Assembly (NCBI GenBank): GCA_015680685.1
Contig: MNCI01001268.1
Location: 735,808 to 756,588 of the forward strand
DNA length: 20,781 bases
From: Gnetum montanum
Lineage: Eukaryota > Streptophyta > Gnetopsida > Gnetales > Gnetaceae
Direction: 5' to 3'
Shown here: positions 1 through 8,251 of the stretch, piece after piece
How the letters are laid out: each line of letters starts with the position of its first letter
Position numbering within the stretch: the first letter of the stretch is position 1
The notes under the pieces: model-generated
Databases searched by the model: none
What the model was told of the DNA's origin: nothing
Seen by the model: only the letters and a program-made list of their open reading frames with translations
Position numbers and translations under genes: made by a program

Positions 1-291
1 ACTTAGGCTAGATTAGATTCTCTTACCCTTTTTCCTCCTAGCTTAGCTTAGTTATTATTACTTTCCACTGCCTTTAGGAGTAGCATTAGGTTAGAACACA
101 TCATACACCTCACTCTGGACTAAACCATACATGACAAATGATAAATACTAGTCCAGGTGGAAAGACAGTGAACTGCAACCTAAGGATAACTATCTAGGTG
201 CCACAACTAGTCCATTTGTGGAGTTCGACTGGATCGCGTGTACACACTCGTATTCGTATGGTTGAGTGTAGGGGTACCTCACCACTCATCA
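1..291 (+). repeat. 3' part of a divergent Athila-like LTR (left edge outside window)
   Basis: This stretch ends in the same terminal block as the LTRs further right (GGAGTTCGACTGGATCGCG, then GTATGGTTGAGTGTAGGGGTACC and CACTCATCA), so 291 is an LTR 3' end. The first 60 bases resemble the part of LTR C around 18320-18375. The middle (about 60-200) is divergent from the other LTRs, with only short shared pieces such as ACCATACATGACAAAT. No primer-binding site follows; a second LTR tail starts at 292 instead. It is either the tail of another, truncated element or a tandem duplication of the LTR tail. Confidence 0.75.
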
Positions 292-564
292 CTTAGTTAG
301 TTAGTTAAAGTTAGTTAATTAGTCTCTTCACCCTTCACCTCATTAGCATAGGAGATAAAACACAAAAGACATAAAAATCATATACCTCAGACTTACTTAA
401 CCATACAACCATGACAAATACAAGTAAGTTTGGGAAGACAACGAATGATTAACCTTAAGTGTTCCATGAGGCATGTAGGCACTTAGTCTGTGGAGTTCGA
501 TTGAATCGCGCATGTAACGCTCTTATTCGTATGGTTGAGTGTAGGGATACCACGCCACTCATCA
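292..564 (+). repeat. Element A 5' LTR, 3' portion only
   Basis: The sequence from CTTAGTTAGTTAGTTAAAG to CACTCATCA closely matches the last 273 bp of the 3' LTR (6491-6763) and is followed at once by the primer-binding site. The U3 and R parts, which in the 3' LTR carry the palindromes, TATA box and AATAAA, are missing; position 291 already belongs to another LTR tail. The 5' LTR has therefore lost its promoter half, and this copy has no visible promoter of its own type upstream of gag. Confidence 0.88.
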
Positions 565-565
565 T

Positions 566-582
566 TGGCACCGTTGTCGGGG
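566..582 (+). other. Primer-binding site, tRNA-Asp type (element A)
   Basis: TGGCACCGTTGTCGGGG starts one base after the LTR end and is complementary to the 3' end of plant tRNA-Asp, including its CCA tail, at 15 of 17 positions. Both mismatches are G-to-A or C-to-T changes from the perfect complement. It would prime minus-strand DNA synthesis. tRNA-Asp priming is typical of Athila-group elements. Confidence 0.85.
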
Positions 583-706
583 ACTAAGTGTTTGTGTGCT
601 AAGTAGAACATAGAAAATTATCCAAATCGTTGGGAGCTTAAATGAACCCTTAGGGTTAATTAAAAAAAATTATATAATGGTTAATCAGCACACCGAATAA
701 GAAACA
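583..706 (+). other. 5' leader between PBS and ORF1 (element A)
   Basis: This 124-bp untranslated leader is homologous to 18605-18728 of element C. It contains a short perfect inverted repeat, AACCC-TTA-GGGTT (645-657), at the same place where C has AACC-TTCG-GGTT, and a second weaker stem CCAA-ATCG-TTGG (about 622-633). This interval normally carries dimerization or packaging structure in LTR retroelements, but that role is inferred only. Confidence 0.6.
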
Positions 707-1615
707 ATGTCTTCTTCTTCTAACAAGAGCACTTCACCACCTAGGGATCACACTAGAGATAGTCGGCGGCACCAAACACATAACCAAAATCCGCAAGTTC
801 CTCAAGAGTATCAGGTAGTGTATACTCATCATGATGAGTATATACCTGATTTTACTTTTATCCTCCATCAGGATGAACAACTGTGCTAGAAATACTTGCA
901 AGGTAACATAGTGTTACCTCGAGATCGGGCAGTCCTGAACATGCTCCTTCGTGCTCTGGCACAGATTGACATAACATAGCTATACGCTAAATATGTTGCA
1001 GAAGGTTATGACATAAGGGATTACCATCCCACAGTAGCACAACGTTTAAGGGACTTGCGGCAAGAGAGCCACCATACATCGTTGAAGGGCAAAGGGCCCC
1101 ATAATGCTTCACCTGTGATAAGAGAAGTTAAGAGTGGTGAACCTATCTCAATAGGTTCTCCACTAAATGATGTTCCACCTCCTAATGATAGTGAGGAGGT
1201 TGGGTACCAGAACCTATGCCCTACGATACACAACCCTGGATCTAATTCCCATGAACACCAAGTGTTCAATGAGAGAACACAAACAAAGGATAAGGGTAAG
1301 CATTCTGATCATCATCATGATCGGGCCCGTAGTCATCGAAGAGAAGGTAAAAAACATCATCATGACGATGGTTCTCATTCTTCTTCCCCTTCATCACATC
1401 ATTCACCCTCTCCTTCCACATCAGGACGTAGTCATAAAGAGCATAACGGTGAGGATAAGGGTAAGCAAAATGAGAGACCTCGACGAGAGAGTCGAGAGCG
1501 AGGACGAGGGCAGTCTAGAGAGTCTAGGCATGGTAGAAGGGAAAGTAGGGAACCACGTAGGCATCATAGACATCATGAGAGAGATGATCATGATGAACCC
1601 TTACTTGCCACCTGA
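707..1615 (+). pseudogene. ORF1, unknown protein upstream of gag with His/Arg/Ser-rich tail (element A)
   Basis: A 302-codon reading frame starts at ATG 707 and ends at TGA 1613-1615. It is interrupted by TAG at 887 and 977. The first of these is TGG in copy C. The N-terminal third is polar; residues about 35-125 form a conserved block (DEYIPDFTF, LHQDEQL, DIRDYHP, RDLRQES) that I do not recognise. Residues about 200-300 are extremely rich in His, Arg, Ser, Asp and Gly, with RES, RRES and HHRHH runs that resemble RS-type or nucleic-acid-binding low-complexity tails. The same ORF in C (18729-19604) confirms that it is real. It could be an N-terminal extension of Gag or a separate protein, since the terminal TGA is shared by both copies and is followed one codon later by ATG. 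Confidence 0.7.
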
Positions 1616-1618
1616 AGT

Positions 1619-3023
1619 ATGTTAGATATTACGGAGCCAGTGAGAATACCTACAAGGCATCAAAAAGATAGTTGGATCAAGAGACTAGATATGAACAATA
1701 TCCCACGCTTCGAAGGGGGATACAACGCTGATCTGCAAAATCACTTACAGGCATTCCAAAATGCTTGTGCCTTGCAAAATATTGAGAACGAGTGGTAGAA
1801 TTTAAAGTTATTTCCTAGGACACTCATGAAAGAAGCAGAGAGTTGGTACCGGTCCTTAGAACCAGAAACCATTATGAGGTGAAGTACGATGTTAGAACTC
1901 TTCAACGATAAATATCAAACGTACTCTAGAGTGTCCAACTTGCGTAAGAAAATCTAAGAATGGAAGTAGGGTAATAATGAACCCTTGGATGCTGCCATGG
2001 GCTAATATTATGCATTACTACATCATTGCCCAGGCCATGGTTACGCATAATGGGATCAACTCCACCACCTCGTAGATGGGCTAAGACACGAAACTAGGAG
2101 AACCCTTGGGACATATGCCCAAGGGAGATTCTCTGAACTTAGATCCCATGAAATTCATTGATTGTTGGAGCAAGTAGCTAAAGAAGAAGGGGAGCTATGG
2201 AAAAGAGAAAGCGCAGAAGAGTATGACTGCGATCCTTCCCTCCAAAAGAAGGAAGTCATTCTGTGATGAAGATGATGAGTCACCACTCGAAGATTTGGTG
2301 AATAGAAAAACCTTGCTGCTTCAAAAATTAACAACCGAAGTGTCAGCTAAGGTATATCAGATGTGGGACTCCTTAAACAGTAGATTCGAAACTGTCCTAG
2401 AAATCATAGAGGAGTCTAAGGAGGAATGAAGTAGTGACCATGGTAAGAAAAAGCAGAGACATTTAGGCCATGCACATGACAAGGGTAAGGGAAAAATGAC
2501 TATCATCGATGAGGTTGTGGATTCTGACATGGACAATGGTGGTGGATGTGAGATCTGCCAATATGACCATCCTAAGGGATGTTTCCTAATAATCTCACAT
2601 CTACAAGAGTCTGGGGTGTATGCACTCAATCTAAGACTTAACAGATAGTAAGCACCCCGAAGGTTATCTTATCCCTAAGGTAACTTGAGGCAGTTCCACC
2701 AACCGTTAACATATTATCCAAGTGGAACTCCACCACAACCTATCGGGCAACACCAACAGTGGCAACACTCACAGCCATGGGGGATGCCACTGCCTAGACA
2801 ACAATACCCTTACCAGCAACCAGACCCATATGGCTACTACGTGCAGCAGCCGATTTCTCCAAGTGACTCTATGGATCACACAACTCCACAATGTCACTAC
2901 CAAGTTCAGGAGTATTTTAGGACTCCTTCTCCTCTGGTAGACACACCACATACATACCATCCTCTGAATCCATCTGCCTCTCTTACGCTAGTAGTTCCAC
3001 TACCACCCGCTCCAACAATGTAA
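1619..3023 (+). pseudogene. gag: Gag (capsid and nucleocapsid) pseudogene, element A
   Basis: Gag forms the virus-like particle. From ATG 1619 the frame gives the plant retrotransposon Gag core: NNIPRFEGGY, QNHLQAFQNACAL, LKLFPRTL, ESWYRSLEP, then RRTLGTYAQGR and LLEQVAKEEGEL. A coiled-coil-like segment (ESPLEDLVNRKTLLLQK) follows. One zinc knuckle of form C-x2-C-x3-H-x3-C lies at 2547-2582 (CEICQYDHPKGC), then a Gln/Pro/Tyr-rich tail to TAA 3021-3023. Damage: stops at 1796 (TAG, CAG in C), 1880 (TGA, TGG in C) and several more, and one 2-bp deletion near 2255 that shifts frame. From 2223 the frame is again readable. The closing TAA is also present in B. Confidence 0.88.
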
Positions 3024-3947
3024 GGGGAACTCCCCACTCAACCACAGCAACGTAATGCTATGAGAGCTGTAAACCTTCAACCTACTGCTAGTTCTGACAA
3101 TCGCAAGAAGAGAAGACCTTTCTTTAGAACCAAAAGCCCAAACAAGCTCTCAAAACCACAAGTGGTTGAGTCTGTGTACGCTCCTCCAACAAATAAGGCT
3201 TCAGAGCTCCCTTCAAACCAACAACAGAGCTCAACACATACAGTTATGTTAACACATACCGTTACTGACTAGATCAAGGTAGGCCACCTTCCTAGAAAAC
3301 TCTCTGACTCTGGAAGTCCCTTAATTTATCTCCAAGTCACTAGGAATGAACCTCATAAGGCTCTTCTTGACTCAGGTTATGGAGTCAATCTAATCTCACG
3401 AGAAATGTATAAAGCCTGGAACCTACCTCCACTTAAGAAGAGTAATATTCAACTAGAGGTAGCTGACCATTCCATCACCATTCCCTTGGGATTGGTGGAG
3501 GACATCATTACCACTGTGTGTGATTAGTCATATCTAGCTGATTTCCTGGTGATAGAAGTTAATAGCAACAAAGAGGACTTTCCAATTATAATGGGAAGGG
3601 CATGGCTAAGTACAATAGACGCATGCCTAGGAATCCACGATCTTTCCTTAGAAATATCTAAGGTAAATATTTATGGAAAGATCAAGAAAAAGAAATTTCC
3701 ATGCATCACATACAATGACTTAGAGGGTGACAACATGGAGGAATTCTTAGCATTTTCTGCATGCAATTAGTGTGCACAAGGAAATCAGATCCAAAGGTGC
3801 CTATATGTAGCAACCACACAACAAGAGAACACCCAGTGGTTGACAGCTCATCAAGAGAGAAGCCCACCAACATGCATGGAACAAACTAGGGGAACAACTT
3901 GCAACCACAATGAAGGCATAGATACATTGGAGTATGAGCATCGCTAA
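3024..3947 (+). pseudogene. pol: Pol fragment: retropepsin-like protease plus linker (element A)
   Basis: The frame continues straight on from gag. A basic linker (KKRRPFFRTKS) leads to an aspartic protease: ALLDSG at about 3360-3377 is the catalytic D-S-G motif, followed by GVNLIS, LGLVEDIITT and, near the C-terminus, IIMGRAWLSTIDA, the usual second conserved protease block. Stops lie at 3270 (TAG; B has TGG), 3525 (TAG, shared with B at 9729) and 3768 (TAG). After 3770 the same frame stays open to TAA 3945 and is homologous to B at 10010-10160 (TQWLTA, CMEQTR). The reverse transcriptase that should come next is missing, so this is a truncated pol. Confidence 0.85.
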
Positions 3948-5439
3948 CTTCCATCCCTTAACTTGAAAACATCAATCGGGAGAAGTTTGACACTTCTAAG
4001 AAATTCAAATAGCCGTTCATTATTTCGAATCTCTCCCTTTCCATTCAGTCATGGGGGAGATGGCCACCTATGCTGATCATTCGAGGCCCTCAGTTCTTTT
4101 AAGTTTTTATTTTACACGTTTTTGTCTTACACATTTTTGTTTTACAAATTTATTTAACTTTCCTTGTTTTTGTTTTCAAAAATCGTTATACTTTTTCATT
4201 TCTTTGTGTGTGTGTGTGTTATCCATCTTGTAAGTTTATCACCCAATAAGTGTTCTTAATGATGATATGAACTGTTTTTATATTGATTGTTAATGTTTGG
4301 TTTTTACCTTTAAGTTATGATGTTGATACTAAGGTATGGTTCTTTTGATATAGCAGGCAATGAGTTCACTTCATTCATACATCCATAAATTTCTATGGTC
4401 TCTTTCAACTTGGAAATGTACAGTCCCTTTCTAAATAAGAACTATCAACGAATCGGTGACTGGGCATTTCTCAAACTAAGGAAGGACTCAAGGATTGAGA
4501 AGGGTGTGACTTCAAGGGAACTTGGTGTATTTGTGTTGGCCATTCTCTTGGGTGCTTGGATGTTTTCTTCTTAAGTTTTTCTTACCATTTTGACATTGCT
4601 CTATCATCAGGAAGCTGAGTGAATAAAAATAACAAAGTCTTTACATGGTATGGTTCTCACGTATAAACACATAAAAAAAACAAAAACAGTGAGAATTCAA
4701 AGCACATCCCTTAGATGAAATAATAATTTGGGCTACAAGTACTGGTTTTGAAACTAAAATAAAAATGTTTCCTCTAACTAAGGCCCTTCTCACTTCCCAT
4801 TCTCTCCTCCTTTGTTTTGTCGGAATGGTGGTGGCTCTTTGGTGAAGGCATTCTTGTTACTTCAAGTGGATGGATTGGCCGAATGCATTAATGTGAAGTC
4901 ACTGGATGTGATTTGTTGAGGCCAAACTTGGAATGGTATCTACTAAGTCACATTAATCATTAGCTACACAAGGGGCTATACACCACCTTGTTCTTGAGAC
5001 TCCATTCCATTCTCTTCTCTCCATTGTTCACCTCATTGCAGGTTGTATCATTAGTGTATATTTTGGTTGATGCATTGTTTTCTTTTTGGTAAATTCTTGT
5101 GGTTAAGAATTTAACTCTTGTTCCAAATGACATTCCTAGAGCCTATGGACTCTTTGAATATGGGTTTGTCAGGGCATTAAGGGCATGAGCCTGCTTTGGG
5201 GAGGACCCACTGACATTCCTATTTGGTGCACCAATTAAATTCTTTCCCTTAACATTTTTGCAACCCACTCTATTTTGTTCATTTCCATCTTGACATCCAT
5301 TTCACCGATGTTATAGTTATCTTTTTCTCCATATTTCTTGTTCTTTATTCTTTCTCCATTCTATCACTACCGGAGGTTCGCTCTTAGTCATGGGGGTCCA
5401 AACCCAAATTTTTTCGATTTTCTCCTAACCCCTACACCT

Positions 5440-5760
5440 TCGGTAGTCACCACTATGATATCTTCAAATCCATATCAGCCATACCACAACACAGCCAATG
5501 GACCTTTCACCGAAGCAAGGTATCAATTACATTATGATTCATATACCCTTGCTAATATAAGGCTATGTTGTATGTACAGACGGTAATCATACAACAACGG
5601 ATTGGATCTGGAAGGAACACTTGGAATGGAGTGGTGCTGAAGTAGCTATGCAAGGAGCAAGATCGATGGTGCGCTTATGGATAGACAATGAAAGACGCAA
5701 TCTTGGCATTGGCAGCATCAAAACTTCTTTCTCTCTCTCTCTCTTTCTTAGCTGTCAAAT
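5440..5760 (+). other. Segment specific to element A, weakly coding-like
   Basis: This part of the A 3' region is longer than the matching part of B by roughly 300 bp. It contains protein-like stretches without matching frame continuity: SSNPYQPYHNTANGPFTEAR in one frame, and EHLEWSGAEVAMQGARSMV with RLWIDNERRNLGIGS in another (about 5615-5720). A polypyrimidine (CT)n tract then ends in CTTAG (5724-5751) and looks like a plant 3' splice site. I recognise no family. It may be an env-like remnant, a captured host exon, or chance. Confidence 0.35.
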
Positions 5761-5786
5761 AAGGCCTGATGTCAAATGTATAAAAT

Positions 5787-5808
5787 GTTCACTCTTACTG
5801 TTGTGAAC
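5787..5808 (+). repeat. Inverted repeat GTTCAC/GTGAAC before 3' LTR (element A)
   Basis: A 6-bp perfect stem (GTTCAC 5787-5792, GTGAAC 5803-5808) with a 10-base loop. Element B has the same stem at 14953-14974 with a different loop sequence, in a region that otherwise matches only in patches. Confidence 0.6.
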
Positions 5809-5942
5809 AGTAGTTTTGTCTTGTCTTGTAATGATGATCCGTTCCCATGTCATCCCATTCACCATTAGTTCCATTTGAGTCAATAATCCCATACCTTCCC
5901 AATATTTTGTAAGGAACTTAAGGACGAGTTTTTATTTAGTCA

Positions 5943-5950
5943 TGGAGGTA
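5943..5950 (+). other. Polypurine tract region (element A)
   Basis: TGGAGGTA lies directly before the LTR start TGATG and corresponds to TGGGGGTA before the 3' LTR of B (15141-15148). It is the expected site for plus-strand priming. The purine run is short. Confidence 0.6.
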
Positions 5951-5954
5951 TGAT

Positions 5955-6007
5955 GGGATGCGATGTCGCATCCCCCACAATATCGCGTCTTCCCCTGTGA
6001 TATCACA
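5955..6007 (+). promoter_or_regulatory. U3 palindromes of LTR A
   Basis: GGGATGCGA-TG-TCGCATCCC (5955-5974) is a perfect 9-bp inverted repeat, and TGTGATATCACA (5996-6007) is a perfect 12-bp palindrome. Both lie 30-80 bp upstream of the TATA box. LTR C has GCGATATCGC (17687-17696) and CGATATCG (17708-17715) at matching places. They may bind a dimeric regulator; that is inference. Confidence 0.55.
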
Positions 6008-6036
6008 TACGTAATATCGTAGTGCGTCGTCAAATC

Positions 6037-6044
6037 TATAAATA
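6037..6044 (+). promoter_or_regulatory. TATA box of LTR A
   Basis: TATAAATA in the context CAAATCTATAAATAAGAGG, which is nearly identical in LTR C (17733-17740). It is the likely core promoter, with transcription expected about 30 bp downstream. Confidence 0.75.
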
Positions 6045-6213
6045 AGAGGTGACTCTCCCTTGTTTCCATGTTTAGGCCTAGACTGTAGTGAAACTCTGGC
6101 AGTTTTACCTCTCCAGAGATAGAATAATTTCCATGTACCCGCAGTAGGAGCTCCAAAGTGAACGGATCTTTATTCAAGCAAATATTGTACTTGAACACAA
6201 GTTTGTGTACGGA

Positions 6214-6219
6214 AATAAA
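6214..6219 (+). terminator. Polyadenylation signal of LTR A
   Basis: AATAAA about 170 bp after the TATA box, followed by the CTTGCAGTGCATGG block shared with LTR C. This places the R region at roughly 6065-6240. Confidence 0.6.
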
Positions 6220-6763
6220 GACAAACTTCTTGGATAAATCTTGCAGTGCATGGAATAGGCTAAATAGGATTTTATGTATTGTTGTTTATTGTTAATGTTT
6301 AAATGCTTTATTAGTTCATTAAATATCTCTCAACCCTTCTCCCATAGTTAAGTGCATTTAGTATGATCGCTTCGAGCACGTGCGTTACGCTTGGCGATCC
6401 CAGTAACGAATAGCGTTTAGTAACCAAGGTTGCATTGGTTCAAGGTGTGAATGGTAAGTCGGAATGGATACTGATGCTAGGTTTATTAAGGCTTAGTTAG
6501 TTAGTTAAAGTTAGTTAATTAGTCTCTTCACCCTTCACCTCATTAGCATAGGAGATAAAACACAAAAGAAATAAAAATCATATACCTCAGACTTACTTAA
6601 CCATACAACCGTGACAAATACAAGTAAGTTGGGAAGATAACAAATGATTAACCTTAAGTGTTCCATGAGGCGTGTAGGTACTTAGTCTATGGAGTTCGAC
6701 TGGATTGTGCGTGTAACGCTTGTAATCGTATGGTTGAGTGTAGGGGTACCTCGCCACTCATCA

Positions 6764-7750
6764 GTTGTATTCTTCTACACATTATCCTTTTTGGAGCTCT
6801 CCTTCCTTCTTGCTAGTTGATTTATAAGTATCATGTTAGCTATAAGTCTTGGAGATTTATATAATCAATTAGTTTTAGGTTTTAACACTTCATTGTTAGT
6901 TTCATTATCTGTCAATTCTTAGACAAGGGTTATGCTAAAGTTCTATGGTAAAATGTTGCCTTAGACTTAAGCTTATCGACATAAGGTATATGATGTTTCA
7001 TCACCTAGTATTCATATATATCACTAACAAGAAAGTTAGTTGCTCTCTATTTCATTATTATCATGATTTAGATTGCATTTTACATCCTTGAATGGATAAT
7101 ATACTAAAAACATTTTCCAATAGTATTATAGCACCTTTTCTCTCCTTGCTTATGAGGAATGAAAAATCTTAGATAGGTTCTAATAATTACCTCATTAAGT
7201 TGTTTGTGCCAAATAAGAAATTTCTCTTACCACTTAGCTTATATTGTAGTTATACTTTCTAATAACTTCCAATAGTGAAACTTCCTTCATTTCAAGTAGC
7301 TCTTCTAATAAACATGTATAATTTTAGTATAGTTTTATGAGTCTTCATTATCCTCTAAATTAACTACTACCCTTTTGTAAATCTATTTTGAAACATATAC
7401 AATATAAAATACTCAACTAAATTCAACAAGTGATAGTTTATAGAACATATAATATCTCTATCTGTAGTAACATCCATCATTAATCTCTTGTTTACTAAGA
7501 TAACATTATCCTTAGGATTTTTGGACTTTGTAATTTGCAAGAGTGTTTCCTATAGACCTTAGGATTTATTCTAAAATTTTGTATGATAACATACTTGTCT
7601 AGAACAGGTTGAAATTTTGTATTCCCTCGTCACATCTATAATGTCATCTAATTATGGATATTAAGTTTAGAATTATTTCTTTAAACAATGAAAGAAATTT
7701 CTTGATTGCTCATAGGATTGATGAAAAGGGTTGCATTTCAAGATAGTGAC
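6764..7750. other. AT-rich spacer between elements A and B
   Basis: I see no open frame of note, no RNA gene and no clear repeat in these 987 bp. It is strongly AT-rich with T-rich runs. It ends in GTGAC, which is one base different from ATGAC after element B, so it probably represents the pre-insertion target DNA. Confidence 0.6.
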
Positions 7751-8251
7751 TAATGAGTCACATTTTGACATGCTCCGATATTGAATACTCGATATCAAAG
7801 CTCTGACATTGGATCTGTGACATTGGATACCTAATGTCATAGCCCAAGATGTGATGTTGAATATCCAATATCATGGGGTATACATTGGCCTATAAATATA
7901 GCGCTTGGGCTCACAATTTTCATATAATTTTTGCATAGAGTAGCGAAGCTCTTACAGTTTGTTTTATCTAGAGTTAGCATGTTTTCTAAGTGCCCACAGT
8001 AGGAGTCTAAGTGTGTACGGATCTTTGTTCAAGCACTGATGTACTTGAGCATAGCAGTGTGAAAAGAATAAAAATTAACCTTTTTGATAATCCTTGTAGC
8101 ATTGAGAATAGAGTAATGTTTTCTTTAATGCACTTTACTTACATGCGCTTTACTTTAATGCATTTAAATTAAGCAATTAATTTCTAGTTGTTAATGAACA
8201 TAAGCATGACCACTTTGAGCATACATATAGTGCTTGGTAACCTAGCAATGT
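7751..8251 (+). repeat. Element B 5' LTR, truncated on its 3' side
   Basis: It aligns with 15149 to about 15630 of the 3' LTR: TTTTGACATGCTC, CTATAAATATAG, the AGTAGGAGTCTAAGTGTGT block, AATAAAAAT and CTTTAATGCA. It starts TAATGAG where the 3' LTR has TGATTAG. It has a TATA box (7891-7898) and AATAAA (8067-8072). About 30 bp of U3 repeat-like sequence around 7790-7820 is absent from the 3' LTR. Similarity stops at about 8251 (GCAATG), where gag begins abruptly; the last 350 bp of the LTR are missing. Confidence 0.85.
7891..7898 (+). promoter_or_regulatory. TATA box of 5' LTR B
   Basis: TATAAATA in the context GGCCTATAAATATAGCGC; the 3' LTR has the same element at 15262-15269. Confidence 0.7.

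Larger units (their letters stand above)
3948..5941 (+). other. Long 3' non-coding region between pol and 3' LTR (element A)
   Basis: This 2-kb stretch has no convincing gene. The internal deletion joint is near its start (about 3950-4020). Landmarks shared with element B: the block around TCATGGGGGAGATG (4050), a T-rich run with repeated TTTTTGTTTTACA-like units (about 4095-4180), GGAATTCAAAG-like and CCCTTAGATGAAATAA blocks (about 4690-4730), GGGGAGGACCCACT (5198-5211), a GTTCAC...GTGAAC hairpin (5787-5808) and CCTTCCCAATATTTTGTAAGGAACTT before the LTR. A (TG)n run lies at 4205-4219 and a (CT)n run at about 5729-5744. Athila elements often carry an env-like gene here; none is recognisable. 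Confidence 0.75.
292..6763 (+). mobile_element. Element A: Athila-like Ty3/gypsy retrotransposon, RT-RH-IN deleted
   Basis: Order seen: truncated 5' LTR (292-564), tRNA-Asp-type PBS, leader, ORF1 (707-1615), gag (1619-3023), protease (to about 3770), short pol linker (to 3947), 3' non-coding region, purine tract and full 3' LTR (5951-6763). Reverse transcriptase, RNase H and integrase are absent. Protease-linker sequence homologous to B up to about B 10160 is followed within about 80 bp by sequence homologous to B near 13000. By hand the shared 273-bp LTR segments (292-564 and 6491-6763) differ at about 17 sites plus one indel, mostly transitions. The left target duplication cannot be checked because the 5' LTR start is missing. 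Confidence 0.9.
5951..6763 (+). repeat. Element A 3' LTR (813 bp)
   Basis: It starts TGATGGG and ends CACTCATCA, giving short inverted termini TGATG/CATCA (TGAT/ATCA are common to the LTRs here). It holds U3 palindromes (5955-5974 and 5996-6007), a TATA box (6037-6044), an AATAAA signal (6214-6219) and a tail that matches 292-564. The flank after 6763 is unrelated to LTR sequence. The 5' target duplication partner is not in the window. Confidence 0.9.

Noticed and set aside
292-325. TTAG repeats as telomeric sequence
   Set aside because: Only a few imperfect units and an integral part of the LTR, repeated at 6491.
566-582. tRNA gene fragment
   Set aside because: Only 17 bases complementary to a tRNA end, directly after an LTR end: a primer-binding site.
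645-657. AACCCTTAGGGTT as telomere-like or telo-box element
   Set aside because: Single short inverted repeat; the C copy has AACCTTCGGGTT, so the telomere likeness is not conserved.
1021-1269. Antisense open frame opposite ORF1
   Set aside because: It is the shadow of the ORF1 frame, which is supported by the homologous copy in C.
1300-1612. Possible host SR-type splicing factor
   Set aside because: The RS/His-rich segment lies inside a frame between PBS and gag in two elements, and no RNA-recognition motif is visible.
2357-2629. Antisense open frame opposite gag A
   Set aside because: It overlaps the zinc-knuckle region of gag in reverse; similar shadows occur opposite gag C (19891-20124, 20128-20373, 20231-20527), with no recognisable product.
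4051-4233. Phe/Leu-rich frame that looks like a membrane protein
   Set aside because: Its hydrophobicity comes from T-rich repeat DNA; the B counterpart (13007-13273) is not homologous at the protein level.
5932-6198. Antisense 88-codon frame over the start of the A 3' LTR
   Set aside because: It spans PPT, U3 palindromes and TATA box; low complexity of evidence and no counterpart in LTR C.
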